Positions 24,731 through 37,434 of a DNA stretch of 64,000 bases are shown here, piece by piece. The stretch spans positions 558,001 through 622,000 of the forward strand of contig JADLZK010011196.1 in assembly GCA_015847255.1 (NCBI GenBank). The letters are read 5' to 3'. Origin of the DNA: Hyparrhenia diplandra. Lineage: Eukaryota > Streptophyta > Magnoliopsida > Poales > Poaceae. Below the pieces are notes generated by a model. That model saw nothing but the letters and a program-made list of their open reading frames with translations. It was not told the DNA's origin and made no database searches. How positions within the stretch are numbered: position 1 is the first letter of the stretch; every line of letters begins with the position of its first letter. The position numbers and the translations under genes were made by a program.

Positions 24731-27700
24731 ATGACCCGTGTCGTCCTTGAGGTGGATGTGAACGGCGAGGAGCTCTTCTTCGTTGATAAGGTGCCACTGC
24801 TCTCTTGCCATGTTCATCTTCTTGCTTGCACATCCTCCTCCTCCTCCTCCATGGATTAAGCTATGAAGAAGGTCTCTTCTTGCATGCTCTGCTCTGAACT
24901 CTGGTGTTTACTATGTTCCTCTCCAGTCTCCATACACGACGACGATTATGATGTCGATGTTTTTGTTCCTGTACTCTACACGTCTCTTCCCCAGATTGGC
25001 AGCTTGCTGTCCAGCCTGTAAGCCTAGCGCCCTATTTTTTGGACTCACTGTTGTGTTGTCTAGCTCTAGCCGCTTGTTTCTTGTGGACGCCTAGGCCTCG
25101 GGGACGAGTGAAGCTTCTTGCCATATCCTGTTGGAACCGAACCTGCTTCAATTCTTCCTCTTGTAGTTTACTACCTCTCTACTAGTACACGTCCCTGCTA
25201 ATCGATCGTTCCACATACTCCCCAGAGTTTTTTTTGGCACCATCTTGGCATCGTCTTCCCCAATTCGGTCTCGTCCAACCGTTCCAATCAGAGCTTCCGA
25301 TTGTTTTCGCCTTGATTTCTACACTCGCAGGTTTACGGGCCGTGTGAGGCTTGTCACATCCCGGTGGCTCCATGTCCGTCTCCGGCTGCTAGTTCCTGAC
25401 CCTTTTCCCCCGCAGCTGCAGAGGTTGATTCGCCTCATGGCCATGGCCTGAAAATCGTCTTATCGCTTGTTCTTGAGAGTAATTTTGCTGCAGAGGCTCA
25501 AGACATGGATAGGTTGTTTGTCACACGCCAATGATTATGCTCACCTGCACCTCTGCTTCCACATCATTTGTGTCGACGTACTGTATCGCTCAGATTAATC
25601 CTGCACTTCTGTTCCTCTGGAATTTTACCGTCTGTAGTTTCTCAGAGGAGCACGTCGTAACATTCCATTTCTAAGCGCGGTTGCACAGTGCTCCATCTTC
25701 AGCTGCAGATCGAGCACACAGTGAAGCTGTGTCCGTTTCCCCATCACTGTCGTCCATCAATGAGCTCGCCATGCCTCAGCTCCTGGTCCTTCTCTTCCTA
25801 TTAATGGCGTAACTGTACCGCGCATCTCCCGCACCTGCTAATGTTCCTCTTCGTCGTCCTCGGCCTCGTCCCTCTCCCGCTCCATTCCTCCACTGCTGGG
25901 CGTTAATGGCGTAACAGCTACACCTCATCTTCTTCGCCCTTTTCTATCCCAAGTTTAATGCCGGTTTGGTGGCTACGACTACTCGTTTAATTTTGGTGGC
26001 CACTAGCATCTCCCCCATTGAAAAAGCTTCCACATTCTGCTCCCCACCCCTTCAATTTGGCGTCGGTGTTCATTTGGATTCTTGCAAGTGGGTGGCGTCT
26101 CGCATTCTTGTTTAATGCGCTGACGCTTCTTGTTCTGAATCGCTGTTGCTTTTTTGGATATAAATTGCAGGACGTTCTTGCGCGCTTCTGTGGTAGGATC
26201 AGGAGGCTGGTGGTCGCCGGCGCTGCGTCCACGAGGAGGTATCCGAGGCTGGCTCTGCACGGATTCCCCGGTGGTCCTGAGGCGTTCGAGCTCGTCGCGA
26301 GGTTCTGCTACACGGACGGCGGGCACGGCGCGGCGGTGACCGCGGCCAACGCGTGCGTGCTGCGGTGCGCGGCGGAGTTCCTGGACATGGCGGTGCCCGA
26401 TGTCGGGGTCGCGTCCACGGCGTCGCCGAGCCTGGTGCGGATGACGGAGAAGGCGCTCGAGGAGATGCCGCACTGGCCGTGGCACACCGTGGTGGACGCC
26501 GTGAAGCAGTGCCAGCGCCTGCTCCCGCTCGCGGACTCCACGGGCGCGTTCGACGCGGCCGTGGCCGCGCTGGTGTCGCACATGGCCGTGCCCCCGCCGG
26601 CGGCCGGGGACGCCACGCCCACGGGGTCCTCGCCGGAGAGCACGGCGTTCCGGTTCTCGTGCGACACCAAGAGCAGCAGCCTCAGCCTGCGGGGCTCCTG
26701 CATCAGCCGCACCTGGTGGTTCGAGGACCTCGTCGCGCTCGGCCCGGCCACGGTGGAGCGCGTCGCCTCGGCGCTTGTGGCCAGGGGCACCGACCACGGC
26801 GTCGTCGCCCGGTTCCTCTTCTACTACCTCAAGTGCCGCATCGCCGGCGCGAGCGCCGAGGAGAAGAAGGCGATGCTGGAGGCGTCGGTCGCCGTCATGG
26901 CCAGCCTGGACCGGAGCGCGGTCTCCTGCAAGGGCCTCTTCGGCATCCTGAGGATCGCCGCGCCGCTGAAGCTGGCCGACGCGTGCCAGGATCGGCTCGT
27001 CGCCATGATCGGCCGCAAGCTGGACCACGCGACGCTTGACAACCTGCTCGTCCCGGCGCCGCCCGGGACGGCCAGCCTGTACGACGTGAGCCTGGTGCTC
27101 AGGGTTCTTGGCCGCGTTCCTCCGCGGCGGCGCCGGCGACGAGCCGGCGAGGCTGAAGAAGGTGGGCAGGCTCGTGGACCTGTACCTGGCCGAGGTCGCT
27201 CCGGACCCGTCCCTTCGCCCGGCCAAGTTCCTGGAGCTCGCCACCGCGCTGCCGGCTCCGGCGAGGGACTGCCACGACGCGCTGTATCGCGCCATCGACG
27301 TCTACTTCCAGGTAGTTACTGTATGCAGGAGTAGGAGTTTAACGTAACATTCCGTTCCGACAATGTCCTAATTTCGACAGCATTTCACATTTACTTCGCA
27401 TTAACTCAGCTTAGATTGGACAACAGTTGGCATTAATTGTGAGCATGTCAGTGCTTCCCTGAATCCTATGTATGCATGTTCTCTGAACCAACTGATTGGC
27501 CAACCAAATAAAAATGACCCTTTTACTTCTACCATAATTCAAGTCGGTTGATTCATGGTGTCAGGTTCACGGGCGCCTGACGGACGAGGAGAAGATGAAG
27601 ATCTGCAGGGGGCTGAGCTACGAGAAGCTGTCGCCGGAGTGCTGCAAGCACCTGGCGCGGAACGTCGAGTTCCCGACGAGGGCGGCGGTGCAGGCGCTGG

Positions 27701-28027
27701 CGTCGCAGCACACGGTGCTCAAGAGCATCGTGCTGCGCGAGCCGGGCCAGCTGAAGCCCGTGTCGCCGTCCCCCCTCCGCCGTCCACGGGGAAGCGCGCA
27801 GCGGCGGCGGCTACGACGGCGGCGAGAACGACGGGCAGGTGATCCTGTACGCGGGGCGGCTGGACCTGTCGCTGGAGAACCAGAACCTGCGGTCGCTCCT
27901 GGACGGGATGAACTGGCGGGTGATGGAGCTGGAGAAGGTGTGCAGCCGGATGAAGACGCAGATGAGCAAGATGAAGCAGGCCAGGCGAGGCGCCGCCAGG
28001 TCGTCGCTGCCCAGGATGTGTTCTTGA
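24731..28027 (+). CDS. BTB/POZ-NPH3 family protein, three exons, two frame breaks
   Basis: Plant NPH3/RPT2-like proteins are plasma-membrane or cytosolic adaptors whose BTB domain binds CUL3, linking a ubiquitin ligase to signalling partners. Exon 1 (24731-24790) encodes MTRVVLEVDVNGEELFFVDK, the atypical BTB start of the At3g22104-like subgroup. Exon 2 (26171-27311) carries the rest of the BTB, including FPGGPEAFELVARFCY, then the NPH3 domain beginning at WWFEDLV. Exon 3 (27565-28027) ends the NPH3 domain and closes with a leucine-rich coiled coil (LENQNLRSLLDGMNWRVMEL). All junctions are GT...AG and in phase. The frame slips by one base in the GGG at 27102-27104 and again in the C run at 27770-27775; discounting one base at each, the model is about 553 residues, a normal length. 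Either both are base-calling errors in homopolymers or the gene is recently dead. The first in-frame ATG is at 24731. Confidence 0.85.
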
Positions 28028-28029
28028 TC

Positions 28030-31000
28030 CTGCCATTGCTGCAAGTGCACTGCGGTTACCTTAGCGATGTACATACTGCTAGGAATCAAATCAAGTTTCA
28101 ATCCTGTCCCTTTTTAAGTTGTTTTCTCTTCATTTTTGCCTAGTATCTATCCTATCCTCTGTGTATGATGTGTGTATCAGTTCTTGGTGATTGGAATTTG
28201 AAAAAAGAAGAGCTAGCTAGCTTCAGTCTCAGTGGTCCTTGGATGAATCTGGTCTATCTGGAAAAAAAAAAGGGGCATGTGGCATGCTTCTCATTGCTTC
28301 ATGCCTGAGGAATCTCACATTGCTACAGTTCGTCAGGTCGCGTATACAGTAACTACCACTACCAGTAGCAAGCATTTTTGCTTCAAAAAAAAAACCAGTC
28401 AAGTACAACTGTATGGCTTTTATGGTATATATACTCGTTGATTATGCTTTATGACCTTGTCGTGCCGTGCATCATTCTTCTATTACTTTGTTTTAGGCCA
28501 GAGAAGACCATGAAAGATCAAAAGGATTAAACAAATGGTACTGATGTCTTTGCTAAGCCACAGCACACAGGATTGCAGTGTAGGAAAAGCATGATGACGT
28601 ACGGCGGGCAGGGAAGGAACATGCATGATGAGTACATTGACATCATGGCAGGTATATGTAAGGTCCCCATGGGAACAGTTGACTTGTAGTAGAGCGTATA
28701 AATATTAACCCTGGGTAATGCGCTGTTTACAGTGTTTAGGAAGCAAAGCAAGCTCTGACAGCCTGATACGCATGGTTTACTGGGCAAAGACATCGGCGTT
28801 CGAGTCCCTTTCTAGGCAGCAGGGGGGATGTCTTTTTGGATGCTCTTTGAGAGTGTGTAGAGCCAAGGATTAAAGGAGTGTTGTGGAGTGCCCAACAAGG
28901 TTAAAAACAATAGTGCTCTCTCTCCATACTTTATTACGGAGTACTACACCTCTCGCTTGTGGTGATCTAGTCACGCTTCCAATTGCTTCATGATAGTGTT
29001 CATCTTACCGCAGGCACTCGGCACCCACATAGGCGATGAGATATTACTAGATCCTAGCCAGGCATGACATGCATGTTCTTGGGTGAACAGTGCCGACAGA
29101 ACTTTTTTTTCGTCTCCTTTTTGGTTGATTTCTTCCTGTAGCTGAAAACTTGCTGTAATGCTGTGAAGCTGAAGATGCACATGATTAGTACTCATGACTC
29201 CGTTTGTTTAAGAGCAATTTGTGTAGTACTGGTATCCATCCGAAATATAATTACACAGGAATAATAATGTGGGTGTACTATTTCATTCTTTTTAATTCAC
29301 AAAAGCCAGATCGTAATGAAACCCACGGTAAAGCACGAAATTACTTCCCTGCCCAGCGGTGGTCACAATCAGCACACAAAGTTGGAGTTGGATATATATG
29401 AGTGTTCAGAGTCTGAATGAAAAGAGATGCTCGTCACCGGGCTATGACAAACATCCTTTTTCTCTCCGGTCCGGCCAGATTCCAGACTCCAATCTGCACA
29501 CACAGGTCATCAAGCACACTCATAGTCAAAAAAGGCTGGTGGTCACCATGAACGAACCCGATGCACCCCACCACGGGGCACGGGCCAGGGGCCAGGGCCA
29601 CGCCAACCAGACCCCTATCTGCCGGCGCCGGCGCTGGCCTCCGCTTCCAACTCTGTCCTCCCCGTGCGCCGCCGGTCCGAGCCGGGGACGTCGAGTGGCT
29701 GGTGCCGGCCGGTGCCCCCGGCCGGCCAGGTTTCTAGTTACACTTCCGGCCGGTTGGACGAAGAACCGAGGCCGAGGGCGCCCGGGCGTACTGTACGTGG
29801 AGATCGATAGGGCGCCGCCGCCGTGCCATGCATCTCAGCATCTGGCCTCCTGAATTTGTGTCGTGAATTGAATGATGGCCGGGCAGCTGGGAGCTGATCC
29901 GGACATGCGCGGCCGGCCGGCCGATCGATTGATCGATCCGGCGTCGCGTCGAGAGCGACAGCATCCACCACGGATCCGTGCAGCCCCACCCTAGCCGCCG
30001 GTAGTGATGTGCAGCCAGCCCTGTAGAGCTAGGCTGCGAGAGGTGCATCCGTGCGTGCGTACGTGCCGGCAGGCAGCGGCATGCATGGGCATGCCAAGCC
30101 ACAACGTTTGGGGCCCGGCCGGCCGTGCAGCGCAGCGTGATGACGCGGCTGGGGCATGCATGAAAGAAACCAGCTAGCTAGTTTTCGCTGCGAAAGATCA
30201 ATTAAGCTGCCAACCAAACTGGATTATCCTGCACGCACGTTCGATCTGCCAGCCAGCCTGCCGATCGATCGGTACAGACCACACGTCGTCTCCAGTAGTA
30301 GGAAGTAGCCTATCCAGCTACCCTACAACATGGTGCGTGGGCGGGCCAGTGAAATGTACCACGTTGTCAACCGGGTTCGAGTAGTCCGGCACGTCATCGG
30401 CACCGCCCTAGTATATCTATCGTTTCTCACTTTCTGAACGCACTCGATCGATGGCCCCAAAACAAAGTTCAAAACTAGTCATTCAAGTTTTCTTTGCATG
30501 GGCTCAGGATTAGCAGCTTATTGTGCTGTTCCTTCTAATCCAAATTCTTCGCGCCTCTTTCCCTTCGTCTCATGGGTTCGTCGTTTTTTGACTTTTAAAA
30601 CTTCATGTTTGACCGTCCGCTTTATTCAAAATATTTATGCAAATCATAAAATAAATTAATTAATATTCAAGTACCTTCATAAATAAAATAAGTCGTAACA
30701 AAATAAATTATATTTGTACAAAAAATTTTGAATAAGACGAAGATCGAATAAAGATGAGTACGGAATCCGCGCGACAAACTCGGTGGGACGGACGGGTACG
30801 TGTTGTTACACGCGCATGTATGCACGTCGGGTTGTACGTAAGTGTACATGCATGCATCTCAAAGCCACATCTTGCGCTAGCTGATGAGATCCATCACGTG
30901 CACAAGTGACTAAGATGAGATCCTACGGAAATGATCGCTTAGATCGCACTCGTCTCCGCCCGATCTCTCTTTTTAATACGTGTGTGAACGTGTCGCCAAT

Positions 31001-31266
31001 AAACAAATTAACGAGCATGCATGCAGTTGGCGACAACATCAAGCGTGCATGCCACAAACATATGCGTGCGTGCGTGTATGGCGTTTACAGCGGCTGCAGC
31101 TAAAATATTGTTAAAGTTGCCTTCGACATTTGGCCAGCCAAATCAGCTGATATATCTCGATCGGAGAAGTTATTATAACAATTATAGTGACCAACAAAAA
31201 AAAAATATTCAGTTCCTTAGCTAGAGCACGCTCGTGTACTCATATTGTCAAGTGTGGGATGTGTGC
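28030..31266. other. intergenic DNA, no supported gene
   Basis: The 3' flank of the NPH3 gene followed by AT-rich and locally GC-rich sequence. A GATC- and GGCC-rich patch lies at about 29880-29960. A degraded Stowaway-like stretch lies at about 30566-30775 and shares inner sequence with the MITE at 20966-21210. No open frame here is recognisable. Confidence 0.45.
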
Positions 31267-31271
31267 CACTC

Positions 31272-31579
31272 TGTTAGCGCCCCTGGTACGTCTACGTCAC
31301 CGTCCCAGGCTATGCCCAGGAGAAGCTGTCGGGCCAGGCGCCGCAACGTCAAGATCCATGGGCCGGAATGGGAAGGAAGGGCCAGCCCACCAAGTGAGTG
31401 AGGAGGAGGGATAAAAAGTAGAGAGGAACACCGAATCTGTATCGAACATATTGTTGCGTATTGAGTTTTATTTCCTCGTCGGCTCCCCGCCGTCGTGAAT
31501 CCCCTCTCTTCCTCCCCCGTAGTTCTGTAGAGGTCGTCGGAGAGGAGGTTGGAGCCTGCAGCATCGGCAGGCTCTAACA
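31272..31579 (+). repeat. 5' LTR of the Gypsy element
   Basis: 308 bp from TGTTAGCGCCCCTGG to GGCTCTAACA. A TATA-like GGATAAAAAG lies near 31409. A degenerate initiator-tRNA primer site (GGGTATCGAGAG) follows immediately at about 31580. Confidence 0.9.
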
Positions 31580-31619
31580 GGGTATCGAGAGACTACCGGT
31601 CCTTAAGGACGTTGCCGCC

Positions 31620-32985
31620 GTGCTGGAGGCTGCGCCCGCCGCTGCCGAGCACAACCACTACACCCCCGCCGCGCGCCCGGGTGTCATGGAGCCCAACGCC
31701 AAGGCGTCCCTCGACACGCCGCTCAAGCGCCGACGACCGACACCAAGTGGGAGAACCGCTTCACCGAGGGCGAGGCTGCGCTCGGATCCGCTGACGCCCG
31801 GTCGACCACCGCGCTTCGACCAGGCGGAGTCTGCGCTCCGGATCCGCAACGCCGAGGTGGACCGCCGTCTCGACGTCGGCCGGATGGGTAAATCTCCGAT
31901 CCACCCCAAAGTCCGGGGAGCGCCTCGTCGCCGTCGAGCTGTACTGCGAGGCGCACTCCGACGCTGTCGCTGCAAACGGCACCGATGGCGCCAGTGGCGT
32001 CGACTATCGCCTGGTCGGCCGAACGAAGGCCGACGACCTAAGAGCTGATCCGCCTTGCCGAGATCGCGACGCTGACAGCGACCGGCGACCGGGACGCAGT
32101 GGAGCGCCCTCCGGGTGTTCGACGCAATGCGCCGCGGCTTGAGGCCACCGTGGAGGACGTTCACCGCGACATGCTCAACATCCTGGGTGCTCAGCTCGGC
32201 GCCAGCACGGGAACGGCTCCGACCCGGCCCCCCGAGCGCCTCCCTCACTGACCAAGCACCGCCCCGTGACGACGCCGTCACCGGCGCGCTTGCTGAACCG
32301 CCTGTGCCCAACAATGCGGTATGGTTCGTCCTCCTCCACCTCAGTTCCCTTACATGAGTCCAATCCCATTGTATCCACCGATCCTGCGCGCCATTCATAC
32401 GTTCCCAGTCATCCACCACACCCACCCGATTATCCACCACCAAACCCACCCATTCACAATCCACGGCCACCACCTCCCCCGCCTGATCCTACCCACCTGC
32501 AATTTCCCCCAAATCCACCTCAATTCCACATGCCTACACCACCAAATCATTCTCAAACCAGTTCCAACCATTCCACTCATCTCGGGCGACTTCCTAAGCT
32601 GGATTTTCCCTGGTTCGATGGCATGACGCGCCCGGTCCCGGATCTCTTGCGCCCAAAACTACTTCGATATGTATGCCGTAGAGCCTCACTTATGGATCCG
32701 AGTCTCCACCATGCACTTCACCGATGCCGCTAAGCGCTGGTTTCGATCTGTAGAACCTAGCCTCCACGCCTTAGACCGGCCATCCTTCTGCCTTCGCATC
32801 CATGAGCGATTTAGCCGCGACCAACATGAGCTGCTCCACCGCAAACTCTTCCACATACGCATGGTCTCCACCGCTGCCGACTATGTCAATCGCTACACTG
32901 AGTTAGTCGATCAGCTAAACTCCTATAACCCCAACCCGGCACCTTGTGTCATACATTCAGCGCTTTGTGGATGGTCTTCGTGACG
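31620..32985 (+). pseudogene. Gypsy gag, frame-broken
   Basis: Fragments of a gag protein lie in different frames. The proline-rich region at about 32320-32570 precedes a retrotransposon gag domain at about 32590-32985, where MHFTDAAKRWFRSVEP and IHERFSRDQHELLHRKLF can be read. Gag would form the virus-like particle. At least two frame changes are needed to read it, and the reading frame is interrupted at 33038 by the solo LTR. Confidence 0.75.
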
Positions 32986-33037
32986 ATATTCGTCTTTGTT
33001 CTTATGGTTGCACGCCCAACTACACTCGATACTGCCT

Positions 33038-34431
33038 TGTTGGTATTTGTTAACCTACAGGAATATTATGATGGATAATCCGCAAGCGAGCGGATACCGG
33101 TGAGCACTTCACCCGGGAATAGGGCTTTAAATATCGAATCCGAGGGAGAAGGTGAGAGTACGTCAAGGTGTATAGCTAAACCCGGAGTGGCTATATAACT
33201 AGATTAAAAAGAGAGGTAAGGAGTTCCAGTAGGAAGGTCTTGTTCTCACTTCAAGTAAATCATTTGCAACATTGTTCTTTTTAGGGGTTGTCATGAAGAA
33301 ACTCTTAATAAAGGGGTTCTACGCTAACAACGCAGGGTCTCCTACGATTTCTATAAACGGGGCGGGCATACAAAGGACTCAATAGTCTTTGTCACCACTA
33401 CGATCAAATTTTAACGGTTGGTGTTTCACCCCGGCCTATAGAAGGTATTAAGTAATGAGCTAGTCAATCTAAGCACCACGCTTACATTAATCTAGCAACT
33501 TTAACTCAAGAGCAACCAAGAATCAAAGTAATCTTATCAAAGAAATACGAACCTTAAGAATAATAGAAACAATATCACTTACCGAATGGAAGTCGAACAA
33601 TCCACAAGATCTCCGAGTTGCGCTCCAATGGCACCAACTCCGGAGGAAGAAGAAGATGGAGGCGCAGAGCGGCTCAGGGCCTTCCTTCAACTCCGCCTCA
33701 ACCGCGCTCTAATTCTCTCAACTTGAAGCTCTACTCTCAACTCTAATCTAGGGCTTCTAGTTCTACATCTTGTCTAATCTTCTACTTCTAGTTCTTGAAC
33801 TAGAGCTAAGGCCGTCGACTAGAGCCGGATCCGATCCGATATGATGATGAGTTGATCCGAGATGATTGAAGCCCGAGGGGGGGCCCGGGGGCTTGCTTAT
33901 ATAGGGGTCTTCTTATGTCTCTTCGGCTTCGCGGGCAATGTGGTACTAATCTTCGTGCTTAACCGACACCCTCGGATCAAACCGACATCAAACGACCCGG
34001 ATTAGATTGCATCTCGAGGCGGTTGGAGAAGCTTCCGGAAACGGGGCTTGCTTGGCGGCCAAAGGCGGGCCGATCGGGCTCGTTTATTGGGCGATCGGCC
34101 CGGGGTGGGTCCCACCACGGGCCCGCGCGCCGCGTCGTGGCTTCCTCGGAGTCTTCTAGATGATGTTTTCTTCGATTGCTAAGTTTGGTTCACGTCGGGA
34201 GTAATCCGGAGCCTTCTAGACTTGTTTCGGAGTTGGATTGCGTTGCGTTACGTCGGTCGTATGCCACGTCATTTTGCTTTTTTTTTTTACGTTAAGTCCC
34301 TCGCAAATCACAACTTTACCAAAACTCATGGAAATCATTAGTATAAACCCCTAATAAGGTTATCTAATTATATTTTAGTCCTTTTTCATGTTTAGTTGAC
34401 AATTAAAAGTATACGTTAATATGTGTCAACA
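33038..34431 (-). mobile_element. solo LTR nested in the Gypsy gag
   Basis: 1394 bp from TGTTGGTATTTG to TGTGTCAACA, flanked by TGCCT at 33033-33037 and 34432-34436. There is no internal region, so this is a solo LTR left by recombination between two LTRs. The minus strand has a better TATA motif (CTATATAAGC, near 33896-33905), and homology to 11726-13277 also indicates minus orientation. Confidence 0.85.
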
Positions 34432-34436
34432 TGCCT

Positions 34437-36440
34437 ACACTCTTGCACCGATTCGGGAAGAAGCATTTGGAGTCATCAAGACGCAAGGAGACACGCAAAG
34501 CGGACTATGCCGGCTCTTCGAGGCCATGGGCAAGTCGTTCGCAGGCCCCCCGCCCACCCCTCCATCACGTGTTGCGGGGGACACTCTTCTTGATGACAAG
34601 CCGACCACGACCCAAGAGGCCAACAACGGATGACAAGTTGTCTTCCCTTCGGGATTTCCGTCGTGCTCGTGGGTTATGTATCTGTTGTGGCGACAAATGG
34701 GTCCACGGTCACAAATGCGCTCAACCACAACTCCAAGCGCTGCAAGAGGTTTGGGAATTGGTCCAGGACAACTTTGACGATTCAGTTGAGCATCCCGAGC
34801 CTTGAGAACCACCTCGAACCCGGAACCCTCCGGGTGGGTTCTTTATGGCTCTCTCACCGCCGCGCTTCTTAGGCTCTACAGGCGTCGACATTGTAGTTTT
34901 AGGGCACCATGGCTGGGCTCCCCCGTGTCCATTCGGGTCGATTCGGGCGTACCCATTCTTTTGTCAATGCTTTTGTGGCGTCTGAAATACCAGGCCAACG
35001 CTTGCTGGATATCCCAATGGAGGTTCGCATTGCAAATGGCTCTCGATTGAGTGCAGATATGAGCTCCCCGATGTCTCTTGGGAAGTGCGGGGGCTATACT
35101 TTTACCAACACATTCAGGATTCTGAACTTGGGTGGCTATGACCTGATTCTAGGAATGGATTGGTTGGAACAATTCTCACCAATGAAGGTCAACTGGCATA
35201 GCAAATGGCTCTCCATACCGTATGGCTCAGATATGATTCTCTTGCAAGGCTTGGTCGATTCCATTGCTGACTGTTCCATGATTCAGTTGTTTCTAGCCTC
35301 GCCGGTCCAACACGAGATTCCTTCTACGATTCAGCCCATCTTTGGGCGACTTGAACACTGTTTGCCGAGCCATCGTGGTTGCCGCCTCGACGAGATTGTG
35401 ACCACCAGATTCCCTTGGTACTGGGGCGCAGACGATCTCCATCCGTCAAGCACCGCTATTCGCCCAAGCTCAAATCTGAAATTGAGGCACAAGTGTCGAA
35501 GCTGTTGAAAACCGGCATGATCCGCCCAAGCAAGAGTCCTTTTTCCTCCCGGTACTCTTGGTCAAGAAAAAGGATGCTACCGGAGGATGTGTGTGGATTA
35601 CGGGATGCTTAATGCACTTACTGTGAAGAGCAAGTTTCCCATACCCGTCATTGATGAATTACTAGATGAACTAGCTGGTGCCCGCTACTTCACTAGTTTG
35701 GATCTCCGTGCAGGGTTCAACCAGATCCGACTTGCTCCAGGCGAGGAGTTTAAAACGGCCTTTCAAACTCATTGGGGGCAGTTTGAGTATACAGTCATGT
35801 CATTTGGACTCACCGGCGCCCGAACTCCTTCCAAGGTGCCATGAATTCTACTCTCAAGCCTTTGCTTCGCGTTTGTGTCATCGTCTTCTTCGATGATATC
35901 TTGGTCTATAGTAAGACTCTGGAGGATCACCTTACTCATCTGCGACAAGTTTTGGAGTTGTTGGCCCGTGACAAATGGTTGATCAAACTCAGCAAATGCC
36001 GTTTCGCCCAAGAGTCCATATCCTATCTCGGTCATGTGGTCCTTATGTACAGTCTTCCTTGGCACCTCGCTCACATCACAAACTATGCTTCAAATACTTT
36101 GGGCCGTTCAAGATCATTGACAAGATTGGTGTAGTGGCTTACAAATTGCAGTTGCCTAGCTCGTCCCTCATCCATCCAGTGTTCCATGTTTCCTTGTTGA
36201 AGGCAGCTCCTCCTCCTAAGGCTCTTGTATTCTCGACCTTGCCGGAACACGAAGCTACTCTGCGGTACCCGAGAAGATCTTACAACGCCGCCTCCATCAG
36301 CGTGGCTCTCACTCGGTTCATCAGGTCCTCATCAAATGGTCGGGACTCGAAGATGAGCTGGCCACATGGGAGGATCTTTGAAGCTCTCATGCGGCCGGTT
36401 TCGGTTGCACCGGCATCAGGGACCGGCCGGTTCTCAAGGA
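34437..36440 (+). pseudogene. Gypsy pol remnant: zinc knuckle, protease, RT, integrase C-terminus
   Basis: Gag resumes after the solo LTR with a knuckle (CICCGDKWVHGHKC) at about 34677-34718. A protease region follows at about 34940-35250, with DSG in one frame, SFVNAF in the next and DLILGMDWL further on. Reverse transcriptase covers about 35480-36030: FTSLDLRAGFNQIRL is motif A and FFDDILVYS is the catalytic motif. At about 36040 the sequence jumps to KYFGPFKIIDKIGVVAYKL and HPVFHVSLLK, the integrase C-terminal (GPY/F) region, so RNase H and the integrase core are deleted. Several single-base frame changes occur as well. The catalytic pair DD survives, but no intact protein can be made. Confidence 0.85.
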
Positions 36441-36457
36441 GGGGGGGGGGGTGTGTG

Positions 36458-36760
36458 TGTTAGCGCCCCTGGTGCGTCGTCACCGTCCAGGCTATGCCGG
36501 GGAGAAGCCGTCGGGCGAGGCGCCGCAACGTCAAGATCCATGGGCCGGAATGGGAAGGAAGGGCCAGCCCACCAAGTGAGTGAGGAGGAGGGATAAAAAG
36601 TAGAGAGGAACACCGAATCTGTATCGAACATATTGTTGCGTATTGAGTTTTATTTCCTCGTCGGCTCCCCCGCCGTCGTGAATCCCTCTCTTCCTCCCCA
36701 TAGTTTTGTAGAGGTCGTCGGAGAGGAGGTTGGAGCCTGCAGCATCAGCAGGCTCTAACA
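36458..36760 (+). repeat. 3' LTR of the Gypsy element
   Basis: 303 bp matching 31272-31579, preceded by a long G-rich purine tract (AAGGAGGGG.., about 36437-36451). Confidence 0.9.
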
Positions 36761-37129
36761 CACTCAAAGACCAGACCATCCTTGTTGCTGCTTAGTTCAT
36801 TAATTAATGAGAGCGAATACCCACTGTAGCTAATTTAGTTTGTACTCTCCAAGCAAAAATGTAGCCAAGTTTATGGCTTTTCAAAACCTCACTGAAAATC
36901 AAAATTTTCTTATGATACTTACGGAGGAGTAGTGTTAACCAAGGACAATCAGCCCAAGCACAAAACTAGCAAGGTACCAGAACTTATTGCCTTACTTTTG
37001 TCGCAAAAAATGTTACTTAAGCACTTACTTTGTTTTAACAAGAAAGAAGCAATTTTTTGTGCATAATTAATACGGTTTCAGAGCTACCTAAACGCCTAAA
37101 CGTGTCTCGCATGTTTCGCAAGATGTACA

Positions 37130-37250
37130 GGCAAGGACGACATGAATCCATTATTAAGGTTAGGGGCTGTTGCTACTTGTTGGTCATTCTGGCTCATCAA
37201 TAGAAATGATGTTGTCCTTGAATATTCTTCTCGTTTTGTAGGTTACAATT
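37130..37250 (+). pseudogene. short LINE-like remnant
   Basis: The frame at 37142 reads LLRLGAVATCWSFWL followed by NRNDVVLE, the pattern of the region that follows the zinc-binding domain in plant L1 LINE ORF2 proteins. Only about 40 codons are convincing and no ends are visible. Confidence 0.45.
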
Positions 37251-37434
37251 ATGAGTACCAGCTGCATCCAAGGTTTCCCAAAGATGAAGACCTAATTAAA
37301 AGAACTACCACTGCTGCTCTACTTTGCCTTCACCATGTCAGTGGTTTTTTTTAATTTATTTTTTTTGCGAAGAAGCACCATGTCAGTTAGCAACTACTCA
37401 AAGTGATTCTCAGCCCGTTGTTGCAGGAAAATAG

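Larger units (their letters stand above)
31272..36760 (+). mobile_element. Ty3/Gypsy retrotransposon, defective, with nested solo LTR
   Basis: The 5489-bp element is bounded by LTRs of 308 and 303 bp and flanked by CACTC at 31267-31271 and 36761-36765. Gag, a CCHC-type knuckle, a retropepsin-like protease, reverse transcriptase and an integrase C-terminal domain follow in that order, typical of Gypsy elements. RNase H and the catalytic integrase core are missing, frames are broken in many places, and a foreign solo LTR splits gag. The LTRs differ at roughly a dozen sites, so insertion is not very recent. It cannot transpose on its own. Confidence 0.9.

Noticed and set aside
26003..27295. 430-codon open frame on the minus strand
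   Set aside because: It is the GC-rich antisense shadow of NPH3 exon 2; its translation is an arginine-rich low-complexity string without domains.
28770..28815. Second pair of tRNA promoter-like boxes (TGGTTTACTGG, GTTCGAGTCCC)
   Set aside because: Same spacing problem; no acceptor stem or CCA-side pairing.
31658..32473. 271-codon minus-strand frame
   Set aside because: Antisense shadow of the Gypsy gag region, with no recognisable motif.
36437..36460. G run and GT repeat as a microsatellite of interest
   Set aside because: It is the polypurine tract of the Gypsy element plus slippage, explained by the element.
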